From assembly GCF_004784465.1 (NCBI RefSeq), contig NZ_SRRU01000004.1, forward strand, positions 124,001 to 188,000: a stretch of 64,000 nucleotides of DNA, given 5' to 3'. This DNA comes from Streptomyces griseoluteus. GTDB taxonomy: Bacteria; Actinomycetota; Actinomycetes; Streptomycetales; Streptomycetaceae. The position numbers and the translations under genes are program-made. Every line of letters begins with the position of its first letter. The first letter of the stretch is position 1. Positions 8,854 through 19,848 of this stretch are shown here, piece after piece. The notes under the pieces are model-generated. The model saw nothing but the letters and a program-made list of their open reading frames with translations. It did not search any database and was not told where the DNA came from.

Positions 8854-9939
8854 TCAGCCCGCCACCTCGCGGCGGAACGCCTCCGCCGCCTTCAGGAACA
8901 GGTCGTTCGCCTCGTTCTCCCCGACCGTCACCCGCACCCCCTCACCGGCGAACGGCCGCACGACCACCCCGTGGTCCTCGCACGCCGCCGCGAAGTCCAT
9001 GGTCCGCTCCCCCAGCCGCAGCCACACGAAATTGGCCTGCGTCTCGGGAACGGTCCAGCCCTGCGCGCGCAGCGCGTCGACCACCCGGGCACGCTCGCAC
9101 ACCAGGCAGCCGACCCGGCCGAGCAGCGCGTCCTCGGCCTGCAGCGAGGCGATCGCCGCCTCCTGCGCGACATGGCTGACGCCGAACGGCACCGCCGTCT
9201 TGCGCAGCGCCGCCGCCACCGGCTCGTGCGCGATGGCGAAACCGACCCGCAGCCCGGCCAGCCCGTACGCCTTGGAGAAGGTGCGCAGCACGCAGACGTT
9301 CGGCCGCTCCCGGTACAGCTCGACACCGTCGGGCACCTCGGTGTCCCGGACGAACTCCCGGTACGCCTCGTCCAGCACCACCAGCACGTCCTTCGGCACC
9401 CGGTCGAGGAACCGCTCCAGCTCGGCCCTCCGCACCACGGTGCCGGTCGGGTTGTTGGGGTTGCAGACGAAGATCAGCCGGGTCCGCTCGGTGATCGCGT
9501 CCGCCATCGCGTCCAGGTCGTGCACATCGCCGGGCGTGAGCGGCACCTCCACAGGCGTGGCCCCGCTGATCCGCGTGATGATCGGGTACGCCTCGAAGGA
9601 ACGCCAGGCGTAGATGACCTCGTCGCCCGCACCACTGGTCGCCTGCACGAGCTGCTGGGCCACGCCGACCGAGCCGGTGCCCGTGGCCAGGTGGGAGACC
9701 GGGACGCCGAAACGCTCCGCCAGCTCGGCCATCAGACCGCCGCACGCCATGTCGGGGTAGCGGTTGAACTCGGTCACGGCCGCCGCCACCCGCTCCATCA
9801 CACCCGGCAGCGGGGGATAGGGGTTCTCGTTGGAGGACAGCTTGAAGGCGACCGGACCCTCGGCCGAGGCGGGCTTGCCCGGCTTGTAGGTGGGGATACC
9901 CTCCAGCTCGGCGCGCAGCTTGGGGCTCGTCTCGCTCAC
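8854..9939 (-). CDS. pat: Class I/II aminotransferase, HisC-like (putative phenylalanine/aromatic aminotransferase)
   Basis: A 361-residue PLP-dependent, fold type I aminotransferase of the HisC branch. The set [23 protein letters not shown] and [15 protein letters not shown] contains the PLP-pocket residues and the Schiff-base lysine. It lies outside the his operon, and its close Streptomyces relatives are annotated as phenylalanine aminotransferase (pat), so an aromatic amino-acid role is more likely than histidine synthesis. The start is the GTG at 9939 (VSETSPKL), preceded by GAGGAGGA; a longer frame to 9990 lacks support. It is transcribed towards the cyd operon but probably as a separate unit. 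Substrate specificity is inferred, not seen. Confidence 0.85.
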   Translation of the reverse strand: MSETSPKLRAELEGIPTYKPGKPASAEGPVAFKLSSNENPYPPLPGVMERVAAAVTEFNRYPDMACGGLMAELAERFGVPVSHLATGTGSVGVAQQLVQATSGAGDEVIYAWRSFEAYPIITRISGATPVEVPLTPGDVHDLDAMADAITERTRLIFVCNPNNPTGTVVRRAELERFLDRVPKDVLVVLDEAYREFVRDTEVPDGVELYRERPNVCVLRTFSKAYGLAGLRVGFAIAHEPVAAALRKTAVPFGVSHVAQEAAIASLQAEDALLGRVGCLVCERARVVDALRAQGWTVPETQANFVWLRLGERTMDFAAACEDHGVVVRPFAGEGVRVTVGENEANDLFLKAAEAFRREVAG

Positions 9940-10359
9940 CGCAGTCCTCCTCGCGACCACCGGCGGACCGTCGACGCCGCCGGCATCCAATGCTCCTCAC
10001 CTTATGAGGATTCGGCGCGCTTGCGTACCGGTGCGTCCCCGCTTCCGCGGCGCCGGGGACATCTCGGGGGCCGCGCCGGGCGACTGGCTGCGCTTTAGGG
10101 GGCGCACCGCGCATTTGTCCATGCGCCGGTAGCTCGCGCCGTGGCGCGCATCCCCCGTGAAGGTGAGTTGAGACCTCTTCGAGACATGGAGCCCTTGGCA
10201 GGCCCACGCGCGTCGACAAGACACGTACTGCCATTGGACCGGCCAACTGACTTGCTTTCAAAGGTGGTTGGGGTCTGACGACCATGCAGAAACGTGCCTG
10301 TCAACGCATGCATATGCGTCCGCCCTACCCCACCGGAAGAGCCCTACTATCGGCTCGCC
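9940..10359. other. Non-coding gap between the aminotransferase and LacI genes
   Basis: This 420-bp divergent gap holds no convincing gene. It contains GCGCAT (10109-10114) / ATGCGC (10121-10126), a short hairpin of unknown use, and the candidate LacI operator and -10 box described separately. Small frames read here have no recognisable protein features. Confidence 0.6.
10304..10319. promoter_or_regulatory. Candidate operator for the LacI-family regulator
   Basis: ACGCAT-GCAT-ATGCGT is a 16-bp inverted repeat with perfect 6-bp arms, 41 bp upstream of the LacI-family start and next to the expected -35 region. LacI proteins usually autoregulate through such sites. A possible -10 box TACTAT lies at 10345-10350. 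Confidence 0.4.
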
Positions 10360-11472
10360 ATGACAGCAGCAGGGAAGCACCAGGTGAGCCGCGCGGAAAC
10401 CTCCCGGCGGGGCAGCCGGCCCGGACGGGCCGGCATCAGAGACGTGGCCGCCGCCGCCGGGGTCTCCATCACAACCGTCTCCGACGCCCTCAACGGCAAG
10501 GGGCGGCTCCCGGACGCCACCCGCCGCCATGTCCGCGAGGTCGCCGACCGACTGGGCTACCGGCCCTCGGCCGCCGCCCGCACCCTCCGTACCGGCAAGT
10601 CCGGCCTGATCGGCCTGACCGTGACCACGTACGGGGATGAACCTTTCACCTTCACCGAGTTCGCGTACTTCGCCGAGATGGCACGGGCCGCAACCTCCGC
10701 CGCGCTCGCCCGCGGCTACGCCCTGGTCATCCTGCCCGCGACCTCCCGGCACGACGTGTGGTCCAACGTCGCTCTGGACGGGACGGTCGTCATCGACCCC
10801 TCCGACCAGGACCCGGTCGTCAGCGAACTGGTCCGGCAGGGTTTACCGGTCGTCTCCGACGGCCGCCCAGCCGGCTCCCTCCCGGTCACCGCCTGGGTGG
10901 ACAACGACCACGAGGCCGCCGTCCTCGGCATCCTCGACCACCTCGCCGCCGCCGGGGCCCGGCGCATCGGTCTGCTCACCGGCACCACCACGGACACGTA
11001 CACGCACCTGTCCACCACCGCCTATCTGCGCTGGTGCGAGCGGGTCGGCCAGGACCCGGTCTACGAGGCGTACCCGGCGCACGACCCGTGTGCGGGCGCC
11101 GTCGCCGCCGACCGGCTGCTCGCCCGCCCCGACCGCCCGGACGCCGTCTACGGCCTCTTCGACCCCAACGGCACCGACCTGCTCGCCGCCGCCCGGCGCT
11201 ACGGCCTGCGCGTCCCGGACGACCTGCTGCTGGTGTGCTGCAGCGAGTCCACCGTGTACGCCACCACCGAGCCCCCCATCACCACGCTCTCGCTGAAGCC
11301 GCGCCGCATCGGCACGGCGGTCGTGCAGCTCCTCATCGACGCCATCGAGGGGGTCGAGTCGGACCAGCCGGTCGAGCAGGTGATACCGACGGAGCTGATC
11401 GTGCGCACCTCTTCCCAGCGCCGTCCGCCGCGCACCACGGTCAGCCCGCCGCGGGTGCCGGAGCGGGGCTGA
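10360..11472 (+). CDS. LacI/GalR-family transcriptional regulator with a TTA codon
   Basis: A 371-residue one-component regulator. A helix-turn-helix (GIRDVAAAAGVSITTVSDAL, about residues 25-44) and hinge helix (NPxA-like RPSAAARTLRTGKSGLIGL) precede a periplasmic-binding-like effector domain. The ligand is unknown but the fold usually binds sugars or nucleosides. Codon 162 (10843-10845, in GLPVV) is TTA, the rare leucine codon read by the bldA tRNA, and the only TTA I found in a gene of this window. Translation may therefore be limited to late growth. The ATG at 10360 is 9 bp after a TACTAT box and lacks a ribosome-binding site, so the mRNA may be leaderless. No sugar-uptake genes adjoin it. 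Confidence 0.88.
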   Translation: MTAAGKHQVSRAETSRRGSRPGRAGIRDVAAAAGVSITTVSDALNGKGRLPDATRRHVREVADRLGYRPSAAARTLRTGKSGLIGLTVTTYGDEPFTFTEFAYFAEMARAATSAALARGYALVILPATSRHDVWSNVALDGTVVIDPSDQDPVVSELVRQGLPVVSDGRPAGSLPVTAWVDNDHEAAVLGILDHLAAAGARRIGLLTGTTTDTYTHLSTTAYLRWCERVGQDPVYEAYPAHDPCAGAVAADRLLARPDRPDAVYGLFDPNGTDLLAAARRYGLRVPDDLLLVCCSESTVYATTEPPITTLSLKPRRIGTAVVQLLIDAIEGVESDQPVEQVIPTELIVRTSSQRRPPRTTVSPPRVPERG

Positions 11473-11771
11473 CGGAGAACCGGCCCGAGGGGGGTCCGGA
11501 GAGGTCCGCGAGGTGTGGCGGGGTCCGCCGCGCCTCGGCGAACCGGGGCGGACGACCGCCCGGCGACCAGCCGATCCCGGGCGGGCAACCGACCGGACTC
11601 CTGCCCAATCGGGACGAAAGCCCCAGCGATCAGGAACCTCACCGTGATTCACCACCCCTGGGTCATCACATGGCGCGACGCGCATTCCTATGATGGGCGC
11701 ACGACACCGCGGGCCGCTGCGACCAGGCAGTCCGAAGCGGTGCAGCTTCGGCGCGATGGTGGAGGGGTCTG
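11473..11771. other. Intergenic region with possible terminator
   Basis: The 299 bp between the LacI and metallophosphoesterase genes have no gene. GGGCGG (11546-11551) / CCGCCC (11556-11561) can form a tight hairpin that may end the LacI transcript. A TATGAT box near 11690 could belong to the downstream promoter, without a clear -35. Confidence 0.35.
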
Positions 11772-12845
11772 ATGACTCAGGGGGCCGGTCTGGGACCCGA
11801 GACGGAGCGTACGGCGACGTTGCGCGACTTCCGGGTGCCCGCGTACGTCCATGAGACCGGTCCGTACGCCGACGTGCACCCCGGTGACGTCGTCCCTCCG
11901 CACGAGGAGGAGCACCCCGACGGGTACACCCCGACCGAGCGCGACCTGCCGGTCATCCGGCGCGGCGACACCCTCCCGCCGCCCGTCGAGCCCGCTCCCG
12001 CCCCGGCGCCGCAGCCCGAAGAGGGCCCCGGTCCGCTGTTCGTCGTGGGCGACGTCCACGGCTACATCGAGGAGCTGCTGAGCGCGCTGCGGGAGAAGGG
12101 CCTGGTCGACGAGGAGGGCCAGTGGTGCGCGGGCACCGCCCGGCTGTGGTTCCTCGGCGACTTCACCGACCGGGGCCCGGACGGCATCGGCGTCATCGAC
12201 CTGGTGATGCGGCTGTCCGCCGAGGCCGCGGCGGCCGGCGGCTACTGCAAGGCGCTCATGGGCAACCACGAACTGCTGCTGCTGGGCGCCAAGCGGTTCG
12301 GCGACACCCCGGTCAACTCCGGCGCGGGCACCGCCACCTTCCAGGCGGCCTGGCTGCTCAACGGCGGCCAGAAGACCGACATGGACCGCCTCCAGGACCA
12401 CCACCTCCAGTGGATGGCCCGGCTGGACGCGGTCGAGGAGGTCGACGGCCATCTGCTGCTCCACTCCGACACCACCGCCTACCTCGACTACGGCGACTCG
12501 ATCGAGGCGGTCAACGACACCGTCCGCGACGCGCTGACCCGCAACGACGCGGACGAGGTCTGGGACCTGTTCCGCAAGTTCACCAAGCGCTTCTCCTTCC
12601 GCGACGAGGGCGGCGCCGACGCGGTGCGCTCCCTCCTGGATACGTACGGCGGCTCCCGGGTCGTTCACGGCCACAGCCCGATTCCCTATCTGCTCGGCCA
12701 GGTCGGTTCCGAGGAGGGCGAGGAGCGGGGCGAGCCCCACGTCGAGGGCCCGCACGTCTACGCCGACGGCCTCGCCATCGCCATGGACGGCGGCGTGACC
12801 ATGGCCGGAAAGCTGCTGGTCCAGCAACTCCCGCTGGACGCCTGA
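11772..12845 (+). CDS. Calcineurin-like metallophosphoesterase
   Basis: A 357-residue cytoplasmic phosphoesterase. The dimetal motifs occur in order: GDVHGYIEEL, FLGDFTDRGPDG, LMGNHELLLLG and the C-terminal VVHGHSPIP. These correspond to the D-H, D, N-H and H-x-H metal ligands of the calcineurin/PPP-like superfamily. The first roughly 85 residues are a Pro-rich, acidic extension with no domain. The spacing resembles protein Ser/Thr phosphatases or ApaH-like diadenosine tetraphosphatases, but the substrate cannot be chosen from sequence. The ATG at 11772 follows GGAGGGG. Neighbours give no functional hint. Confidence 0.85.
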   Translation: MTQGAGLGPETERTATLRDFRVPAYVHETGPYADVHPGDVVPPHEEEHPDGYTPTERDLPVIRRGDTLPPPVEPAPAPAPQPEEGPGPLFVVGDVHGYIEELLSALREKGLVDEEGQWCAGTARLWFLGDFTDRGPDGIGVIDLVMRLSAEAAAAGGYCKALMGNHELLLLGAKRFGDTPVNSGAGTATFQAAWLLNGGQKTDMDRLQDHHLQWMARLDAVEEVDGHLLLHSDTTAYLDYGDSIEAVNDTVRDALTRNDADEVWDLFRKFTKRFSFRDEGGADAVRSLLDTYGGSRVVHGHSPIPYLLGQVGSEEGEERGEPHVEGPHVYADGLAIAMDGGVTMAGKLLVQQLPLDA

Positions 12846-13039
12846 CCCTTCACCGCGTCGCCCGGCCCCCGGCCGGAGCGGCGCGGAAGGGGCACCGGGC
12901 ATCGCCCCAATTTCCGGCAACCCCCTGTCACCGCGCGGTATGACAGCTCTACCATCGGCTTATCCGTAGCAGGCTCCCCTCCGTTTCTGCCCGACGGCTC
13001 GTCCCCATGCGAGCCCCAAGCCCTACGGAGCATCGGGGG

Positions 13040-13900
13040 ATGCACATGAACAGCGTTCCGCAGCACCTGCTGAGCGAGGACCGCCGGGAATTCGAGCGGC
13101 TCCTCGATGAGGCGCTGCGCTCCGCACCGGACCACCCGGAGCTGTCCGGCATCGGACAGCGGCTCAACCCCGAGCAGTTGCGCACGATGGCGCTCAGCGC
13201 CACGGCCCTCATCACGGCGGCGGCCGCCGCCGAGTACCAGCACTACGTCAAGGTCCGCGAGGAGCTGCGCCATCCGGCGCCGGCCGCCGAGACGGCCGTC
13301 GCCGAAGCCGCCCCGGCGGAGACGGAGTCGGGCGCACTCGGGCTCGCCGCCGCCCTCGGGGAGACGGCCGAGGGCGCCGGTGCGGGCGCCAGCGCGATGG
13401 TCGCCGTGCTCGCCCCCGTGCTCGCCGGGACGGCCGCCGTGATCTTCCTGCTGGTCGGCTACCTCCTGCGGATGGTCGCCCCCGGCCAGCAGTTCGGCCG
13501 GACCATGGTCACCGTCGGCTGGGTCTTCGGCGCCGTGGCGGCGGCGGCGATCCTGGCCGCCGGGGTGGCGCTGCTGCTCACCGCGCTGCGCAACAGCTCC
13601 TCCGCCGAGGCCGCCGCCCAGGCGGAGGCCCGTGAGGCGGTGGCACGGGCGGGCGAGGAGTGGCGGGACGCCCTGCTGGAACGCGGCATCCTGCCCTTCC
13701 TCCGCGACGCCCTCGCCCAGCCCGGCGCCCCCGCCGCCCAGCCCCTGCCGGCCCCCGGCCCGAGCCGGATGCCCCGCCTCGGCTACGGCCGCCCCGGCTT
13801 CACCAGCCCCGACGACGGCACGGCCACCGACCGGCCCCGCTTCAGCAGCCCGGACTACTCGAGCCCGGACTTCGGCGGGCCGGAACACCAGCCGGACTGA
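13040..13900 (+). CDS. Hypothetical membrane protein with two transmembrane segments
   Basis: A 287-residue protein not recognised as a named family. It starts at MHMNSVPQHLL (an alternative start is the second Met at 13046). The N-terminal 120 residues are charged with Ala/Glu stretches. Two hydrophobic segments follow (about 132-152, MVAVLAPVLAGTAAVIFLLV, and about 168-192, MVTVGWVFGAVAAAAILAAG). Next comes an Ala/Glu helix likely to be coiled coil, and a Pro/Ser-rich tail with SSPDYSSPDFGGPE-like repeats. Both ends are probably cytoplasmic. It lies tail to tail with thiC, 24 bp away. Expression is not predictable from the sequence. Confidence 0.7.
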   Translation: MHMNSVPQHLLSEDRREFERLLDEALRSAPDHPELSGIGQRLNPEQLRTMALSATALITAAAAAEYQHYVKVREELRHPAPAAETAVAEAAPAETESGALGLAAALGETAEGAGAGASAMVAVLAPVLAGTAAVIFLLVGYLLRMVAPGQQFGRTMVTVGWVFGAVAAAAILAAGVALLLTALRNSSSAEAAAQAEAREAVARAGEEWRDALLERGILPFLRDALAQPGAPAAQPLPAPGPSRMPRLGYGRPGFTSPDDGTATDRPRFSSPDYSSPDFGGPEHQPD

Positions 13901-13924
13901 GCATCCGGCCGGCGTCCCGTATGA

Positions 13925-15890
<1,966 letters not shown>

Positions 15891-15966
15891 CAAAGGTGCC
15901 TCCACGCTAGCGCCCCATGTGACGGGATGAACAGTGGGCCTCCCCCGTTCTTGCAATGATCGGGCC

Positions 15967-17418
15967 GTGACCACGACACAGCAGCCTCCCTACCCTCCTC
16001 CCGGCCCACCCCACCGGCCCGGCCCCGGACCAGGTCCCGGCGACGGGGGTGGACATGGGCACGGGCACGATGGGCATGGGCACGGTGGGCATGGCGGGCA
16101 CGGCTCTGGGGGCGGTCACGGCCACTCCCACAGCCACGGCCCCGCCGCGCCGGTGTCCAAGCATCTGCGCAAGGTCATCGCGGCCATCCTGATCCCGTTC
16201 AGCGCGGCCGTCGTGGTGGGTCTGGTGGTGCTCTGGCCCGGAGGCGCGCCCCCGCACCAGCGCACCGGCGTGGGCTTCGACCGCCAGACGCAGCAGGCCA
16301 CCGTCACCACGGTGACCTCCGTGAGCTGCCAGGTCGGTGGCGCGGGCGGGCAGGCCCCTGTCGGCGATCCCTCCGCCACGGGCGGCGATCCCTCAGCCCA
16401 GGGGGACAAGAAGGGCCCCTGCAAGAAGGCCACGGTCCGGGTCGACACCGGTAAGGACAAGGGCCGCACCTTCACCGAGCTGGTGCAGCCGGACCAGACA
16501 CGGCAGTTGCACCAGGGCGACAAGGTCGTGGTCGCCTACGAGCCCAAGGCGCCGAAGGAACTCCAGTACGCGGTCACGGATCTGGACCGCAAGTTCCCCA
16601 TGGCCCTGCTCGCCGGGATCTTCGCGGTCGCCGTCGTGGTGGTGGGCCGGCTGCGCGGCGTCATGGCGCTGGTGGCCCTGGCCGTCAGCTTCCTGGTGCT
16701 GACCCTGTTCATCCTGCCCGCGGTGCTCCAGGGCTCGGACCCGCTGCTGGTGGCGGTGGTCGGGTCGAGCGCGATCATGCTCATCGCCCTGTACATGTGC
16801 CACGGCCTCTCCGCGCGGACCTCCGTCGCGGTGCTCGGCACGCTGGTCTCGCTGCTGCTGATCGGCCTCCTCGGCTCGCAGTTCATCGGCTGGGCCGCGC
16901 TCACCGGCAACACGGACGACAACACCGGCCTGATCCACGGGCTCTACCCGTCGATCGACATGAGCGGTCTGCTGCTCGCGGGCGTCATCATCGGCTCGCT
17001 GGGCGTGCTGGACGATGTGACGGTCACCCAGACCTCGGCCGTGTGGGAGCTGCACGAGGCCAACCCCTCGATGGGCTGGCGCGGGCTGTACCGGGCGGGC
17101 ATCCGCATCGGCCGCGACCACATCGCGTCCGTCGTCAACACCCTCGTCCTCGCCTACGCGGGCGCCGCGCTGCCTCTCCTGCTGCTGTTCTCCATCGCGC
17201 AGAGCGGGGTGGGTACAGTGGCCACCAGCGAGCTGGTCGCGGAGGAGATCGTGCGCACGCTGGTCGGCTCGATCGGCCTGGTCGCCTCCGTGCCGGTCAC
17301 CACCGCGCTCGCCGCCCTGGTCGTCTCGGCGGACCGCCCCACCCCCGGTACGGCCGCTGCGGCGGGCGCCCAGCCCGTCGCGGCCTCGGGCGGCCGGGGG
17401 CGGCGTCGGAAGCGTTGA
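15967..17418 (+). CDS. YibE/F-like integral membrane protein with His-rich N-terminus
   Basis: A 483-residue multi-pass protein resembling the YibE/F family, whose function is unknown. Residues 20-55 are a run of Gly-His repeats (GHGHGHDGHGHGGHG, then GHSHSHG) able to bind Zn, Ni or Co. After a first transmembrane helix (about 68-90) comes an extracellular domain with two cysteines (SVSCQVGG and KGPCKKA), then seven or so helices. The conserved GSLGVLDDVTVTQTSAVWEL segment is a YibE/F hallmark. The GTG at 15967 has no ribosome-binding site but lies after an AATGAT box, so it may be leaderless. It diverges from thiC, sharing the gap that holds the TPP riboswitch. Confidence 0.82.
   Translation: MTTTQQPPYPPPGPPHRPGPGPGPGDGGGHGHGHDGHGHGGHGGHGSGGGHGHSHSHGPAAPVSKHLRKVIAAILIPFSAAVVVGLVVLWPGGAPPHQRTGVGFDRQTQQATVTTVTSVSCQVGGAGGQAPVGDPSATGGDPSAQGDKKGPCKKATVRVDTGKDKGRTFTELVQPDQTRQLHQGDKVVVAYEPKAPKELQYAVTDLDRKFPMALLAGIFAVAVVVVGRLRGVMALVALAVSFLVLTLFILPAVLQGSDPLLVAVVGSSAIMLIALYMCHGLSARTSVAVLGTLVSLLLIGLLGSQFIGWAALTGNTDDNTGLIHGLYPSIDMSGLLLAGVIIGSLGVLDDVTVTQTSAVWELHEANPSMGWRGLYRAGIRIGRDHIASVVNTLVLAYAGAALPLLLLFSIAQSGVGTVATSELVAEEIVRTLVGSIGLVASVPVTTALAALVVSADRPTPGTAAAAGAQPVAASGGRGRRRKR
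16042..16140 (+). repeat. His/Gly-coding short tandem repeats
   Basis: Degenerate GGNCAYGGN units repeat through this stretch and encode the Gly-His tail of the YibE/F-like protein. It is prone to slippage, so length may vary between strains. Confidence 0.75.
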
Positions 17419-17519
17419 GCGGGGCGCCGGGGGCGTCGGACCCCGAGCCCTTGCAGAAGCGTTTCTTCAAAGGTTCACGGAGCCTGGTCGAGCGCCTGGC
17501 TCCCCTCGGCCCCGCCACT

Positions 17520-17957
17520 TCAGCCCGCGCTCTGCTCCTCGGCCAGGATGCGGCCCAGCGCCTCGTCGAGGTGGGTGTCGAAGTCGGCCAGCGCACCCTC
17601 CTGCCCGAGCGGCACCAGCTTGTCGGTGCGGTCGAGGAACGCCACGAGCGGCGGCGTGGAGGAGCGGAACAGCGCCTGGTCGCCGCCCACCTGAAGGCGG
17701 ATCAGCACCTCGCCCAGCACCTCGCAGTCGACGGGGGAGATGTGCACATCCCCCTCGCCGCACGGCCGGCCGACTCCGTCGATCATCAACTCCCGGCCGA
17801 AGACCCAGGTCACCGGGGCGTCACCGGGCAGATGGAAGGTGAGCCGCACCGCGTAGGGATCACTCGTCTCGTAGCGCAACTCCACCGGAATACGGAAGGA
17901 AAGCTCCTCCGAGACGAGAAAGCTCATCATGACTTCTGCCTGTACGGACTCGCGCAT
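17520..17957 (-). CDS. ssgA: SsgA, sporulation-specific cell division activator
   Basis: A 145-residue SsgA-like protein (SALP family, restricted to morphologically complex actinomycetes). It helps mark septum and germination sites and stimulates sporulation-specific division. The start MRESVQAEVMMSFLV and the segment AVRLTFHLPGDAPVTWVFGREL are family hallmarks. SsgA itself, rather than a paralogue such as SsgB, is indicated by the adjacent IclR-type regulator ssgR, the known ssgR-ssgA arrangement. A GGGGTAGG element precedes the ATG. Expression is expected to depend on SsgR. Both genes read in the same direction with a 97-bp gap. Confidence 0.93.
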   Translation of the reverse strand: MRESVQAEVMMSFLVSEELSFRIPVELRYETSDPYAVRLTFHLPGDAPVTWVFGRELMIDGVGRPCGEGDVHISPVDCEVLGEVLIRLQVGGDQALFRSSTPPLVAFLDRTDKLVPLGQEGALADFDTHLDEALGRILAEEQSAG

Positions 17958-18054
17958 CGCCTACCCCGTCATAAGACATCGACTGGCCGGGTTTAATCCC
18001 TGACTGGGGTCAAATCTAGCTGAACGTACATGGCAGATCACAAGGAGTGAGTTT

Positions 18055-18840
18055 TCAGATGCTGATAGAGAGCGCCAGTGCGCCCATGTGGCGGCCCATT
18101 TCCGCCTGCAACCTCCTTGTCATGCACGGGAGTTGATCCGCCTGACGGGTCGGGAGGGAAATCGCCATCGTCGCCGCGGTTGTACCGACAGTGATCGGCA
18201 CTGCCGCGCAGACTGCGCCAAGAGCGTACTCCTGCCGCTCCATCACCGGTTCCATGCGCCGGGTCCTGGCCAGCCGCCTGAGCAGGGCATCGTTGTCGCG
18301 GACCGTGTACGGGGTCAGGGAGCGGACCGGGTAGCGCGCGAGGTGGTCGCGGCGGGCGTCGTCGTCCAGTTGGGAGAGCAGGCATTTCCCTACGGCGTGG
18401 GCGTGTCCCGTCTCGCGGAAGTCGGCCCACTCGGCGACCGCCGGCGTCTCCCGTGAGTCGGCCACGCACATGACCTCGATCTCGCCGTCCCGGTACATCG
18501 CGTAGTACACCGGGGCGCCGATCGCATCGCGCCAGTGCGCGAGGGTGTCGGTCACCGTGCTGCGACGTTTCTGCTGCGCTCCGCTGCTACTGAGCCGGTC
18601 CGCCGCGTCGCCGAGGAAGAACCGCCCCTTGTCCCGGCGCAGATAGCCCTCGTGCACCAGGGTGCGCAGCAGGTGGTACGCCGTGGGGAGCGCGAGCCCC
18701 GTCTCGCGGGCCAGTTGCTTGGCGGGGGCGCCGTACTCGTGCGCGGCGACCGTCTCCAGCAGGCGCATCGCGCGCTGGACGGACCCGATGAGGGTCGCGG
18801 AATGCTTGTCGGGGGCGGTGGCGGCGGGTGGCCGCTGCAT
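18055..18840 (-). CDS. ssgR: SsgR, IclR-family activator of ssgA
   Basis: An IclR-type regulator of about 261 residues from the ATG at 18840. An N-terminal winged helix (AMRLLETVAAHEYGAPAKQLARETG, then LPTAYHLLRTL) precedes an IclR effector domain (about 100-250). SsgR is known to activate ssgA in S. coelicolor. The start is uncertain: the frame continues to a GTG at 19002, but that N-terminus is Pro-rich without similarity, and neither start has a good ribosome-binding site. No TTA codon is seen. Confidence 0.88.
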   Translation of the reverse strand: MQRPPAATAPDKHSATLIGSVQRAMRLLETVAAHEYGAPAKQLARETGLALPTAYHLLRTLVHEGYLRRDKGRFFLGDAADRLSSSGAQQKRRSTVTDTLAHWRDAIGAPVYYAMYRDGEIEVMCVADSRETPAVAEWADFRETGHAHAVGKCLLSQLDDDARRDHLARYPVRSLTPYTVRDNDALLRRLARTRRMEPVMERQEYALGAVCAAVPITVGTTAATMAISLPTRQADQLPCMTRRLQAEMGRHMGALALSISI

Positions 18841-19127
18841 CGGGGGCGCGCAGGACCGCGCGGGAGCCGGGGGTGCGTGGGGTCCTGCCGGGGCGGTGTC
18901 GACCGTGGCCAAGGATTTACTCCCGAAGCGCGGAGGTGGGGGCGGCCCGTGCGGGGTGGACACGGGTGGGGTGCGTGCCGCCCGTGGGGTTCGGGGCCCC
19001 ACGGGAGTTCCGGACTCTAACCGTCCACCACCGCGCGCGGACGGCCTGCCGGGGAAACTTCCCTCCCCCGAGGGAACCGGCGTTCCGTGTTACCGCCCCG
19101 TGTTCCGCTCCCCGTCACCCCCGCGCC

Positions 19128-19340
19128 TCACCAGTCGCCGCGCGAGGAGGAGCCCGCCGTGAACTTCCGCACCACGTAGATGAGTCCGCCGACCAGGGCG
19201 ACGAAGAGCAGGAGCTTGAACAGCAGGCCGATCAGGAAGCCGACCACGGTCGCTATCAGGCCACCGAACACCACCAGCGCGATGACCGGCACCGCGACCC
19301 ACTTCACCCACCACGGCAAGCCCGTGAAGATCTCTCGCAT
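19128..19340 (-). CDS. Small membrane protein, DUF5326-like
   Basis: A 70-residue protein with two hydrophobic helices (about residues 12-35 and 37-58) separated by a tight turn and ending in a polar tail (KFTAGSSSRGDW). It matches a family of short Streptomyces membrane proteins of unknown function (DUF5326, recognised by its MREIFTGLPWWVKWVAVPV start). It lies alone between ssgR and the cupin gene, all on the minus strand but with gaps over 130 bp. No function can be given. Confidence 0.8.
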   Translation of the reverse strand: MREIFTGLPWWVKWVAVPVIALVVFGGLIATVVGFLIGLLFKLLLFVALVGGLIYVVRKFTAGSSSRGDW

Positions 19341-19470
19341 CGCCCTGTCCTTTGCGCTAGCGGTTCTCGATGTCCCGCTTCGATGCTAGGGCCGGCGAGG
19401 GCCTCCGTGGGGGTGTCGCACCCCTTGTCGTCCCCTGATCCATCCCCTAGGGAACCCTGAGACCCGACCC

Positions 19471-19788
19471 TCAGCCCTCGGGGGGCGAGAACACCACCAG
19501 GACCCGAAGATCCTCGCTGATGTGGTGGAACTTGTGGGACACCCCGGCGGGCACGTAGATCACGCTGCCCCGCGCGACCTCGGTGGTCTCCAGTCCGACC
19601 GAGACCGAGGCCCGGCCGCTGACCACGAAGTACACCTCGTCCTGGGAGTGGGGGTTCTGGGGGTCGTGAGACCCGGCGTCGAGCGCGTACAGGCCGACCG
19701 ACATGTTCCGCTCCCGCAGGAACTGGAGGTAGGCGCCATCGTTCGCGGCGCGCTCCGCCTCCAGATCGTCCAGCCGGAATACCTTCAT
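19471..19788 (-). CDS. Single-domain cupin protein
   Basis: A 105-residue small beta-barrel. Cupin motif 1 is seen as GSHDPQNPHSQDEVYFVVSG (H, H and E metal ligands) and motif 2 as GSVIYVPAGVSHKFHHI (H ligand), so a metal site is likely. Such short cupins are isomerases, dioxygenases or sensors, and the substrate is not predictable. The start is set at MKVFRLDDLEAER; an upstream frame extension is not family-like. It is divergent from the small membrane gene at 19849, with a 60-bp shared promoter gap. Confidence 0.85.
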   Translation of the reverse strand: MKVFRLDDLEAERAANDGAYLQFLRERNMSVGLYALDAGSHDPQNPHSQDEVYFVVSGRASVSVGLETTEVARGSVIYVPAGVSHKFHHISEDLRVLVVFSPPEG

Positions 19789-19848
19789 CGCCGTCGTCCG
19801 CCCTTGCCGCGCCGCCCACTCTGATCCTGGTCTGCAACGATCAGACAC

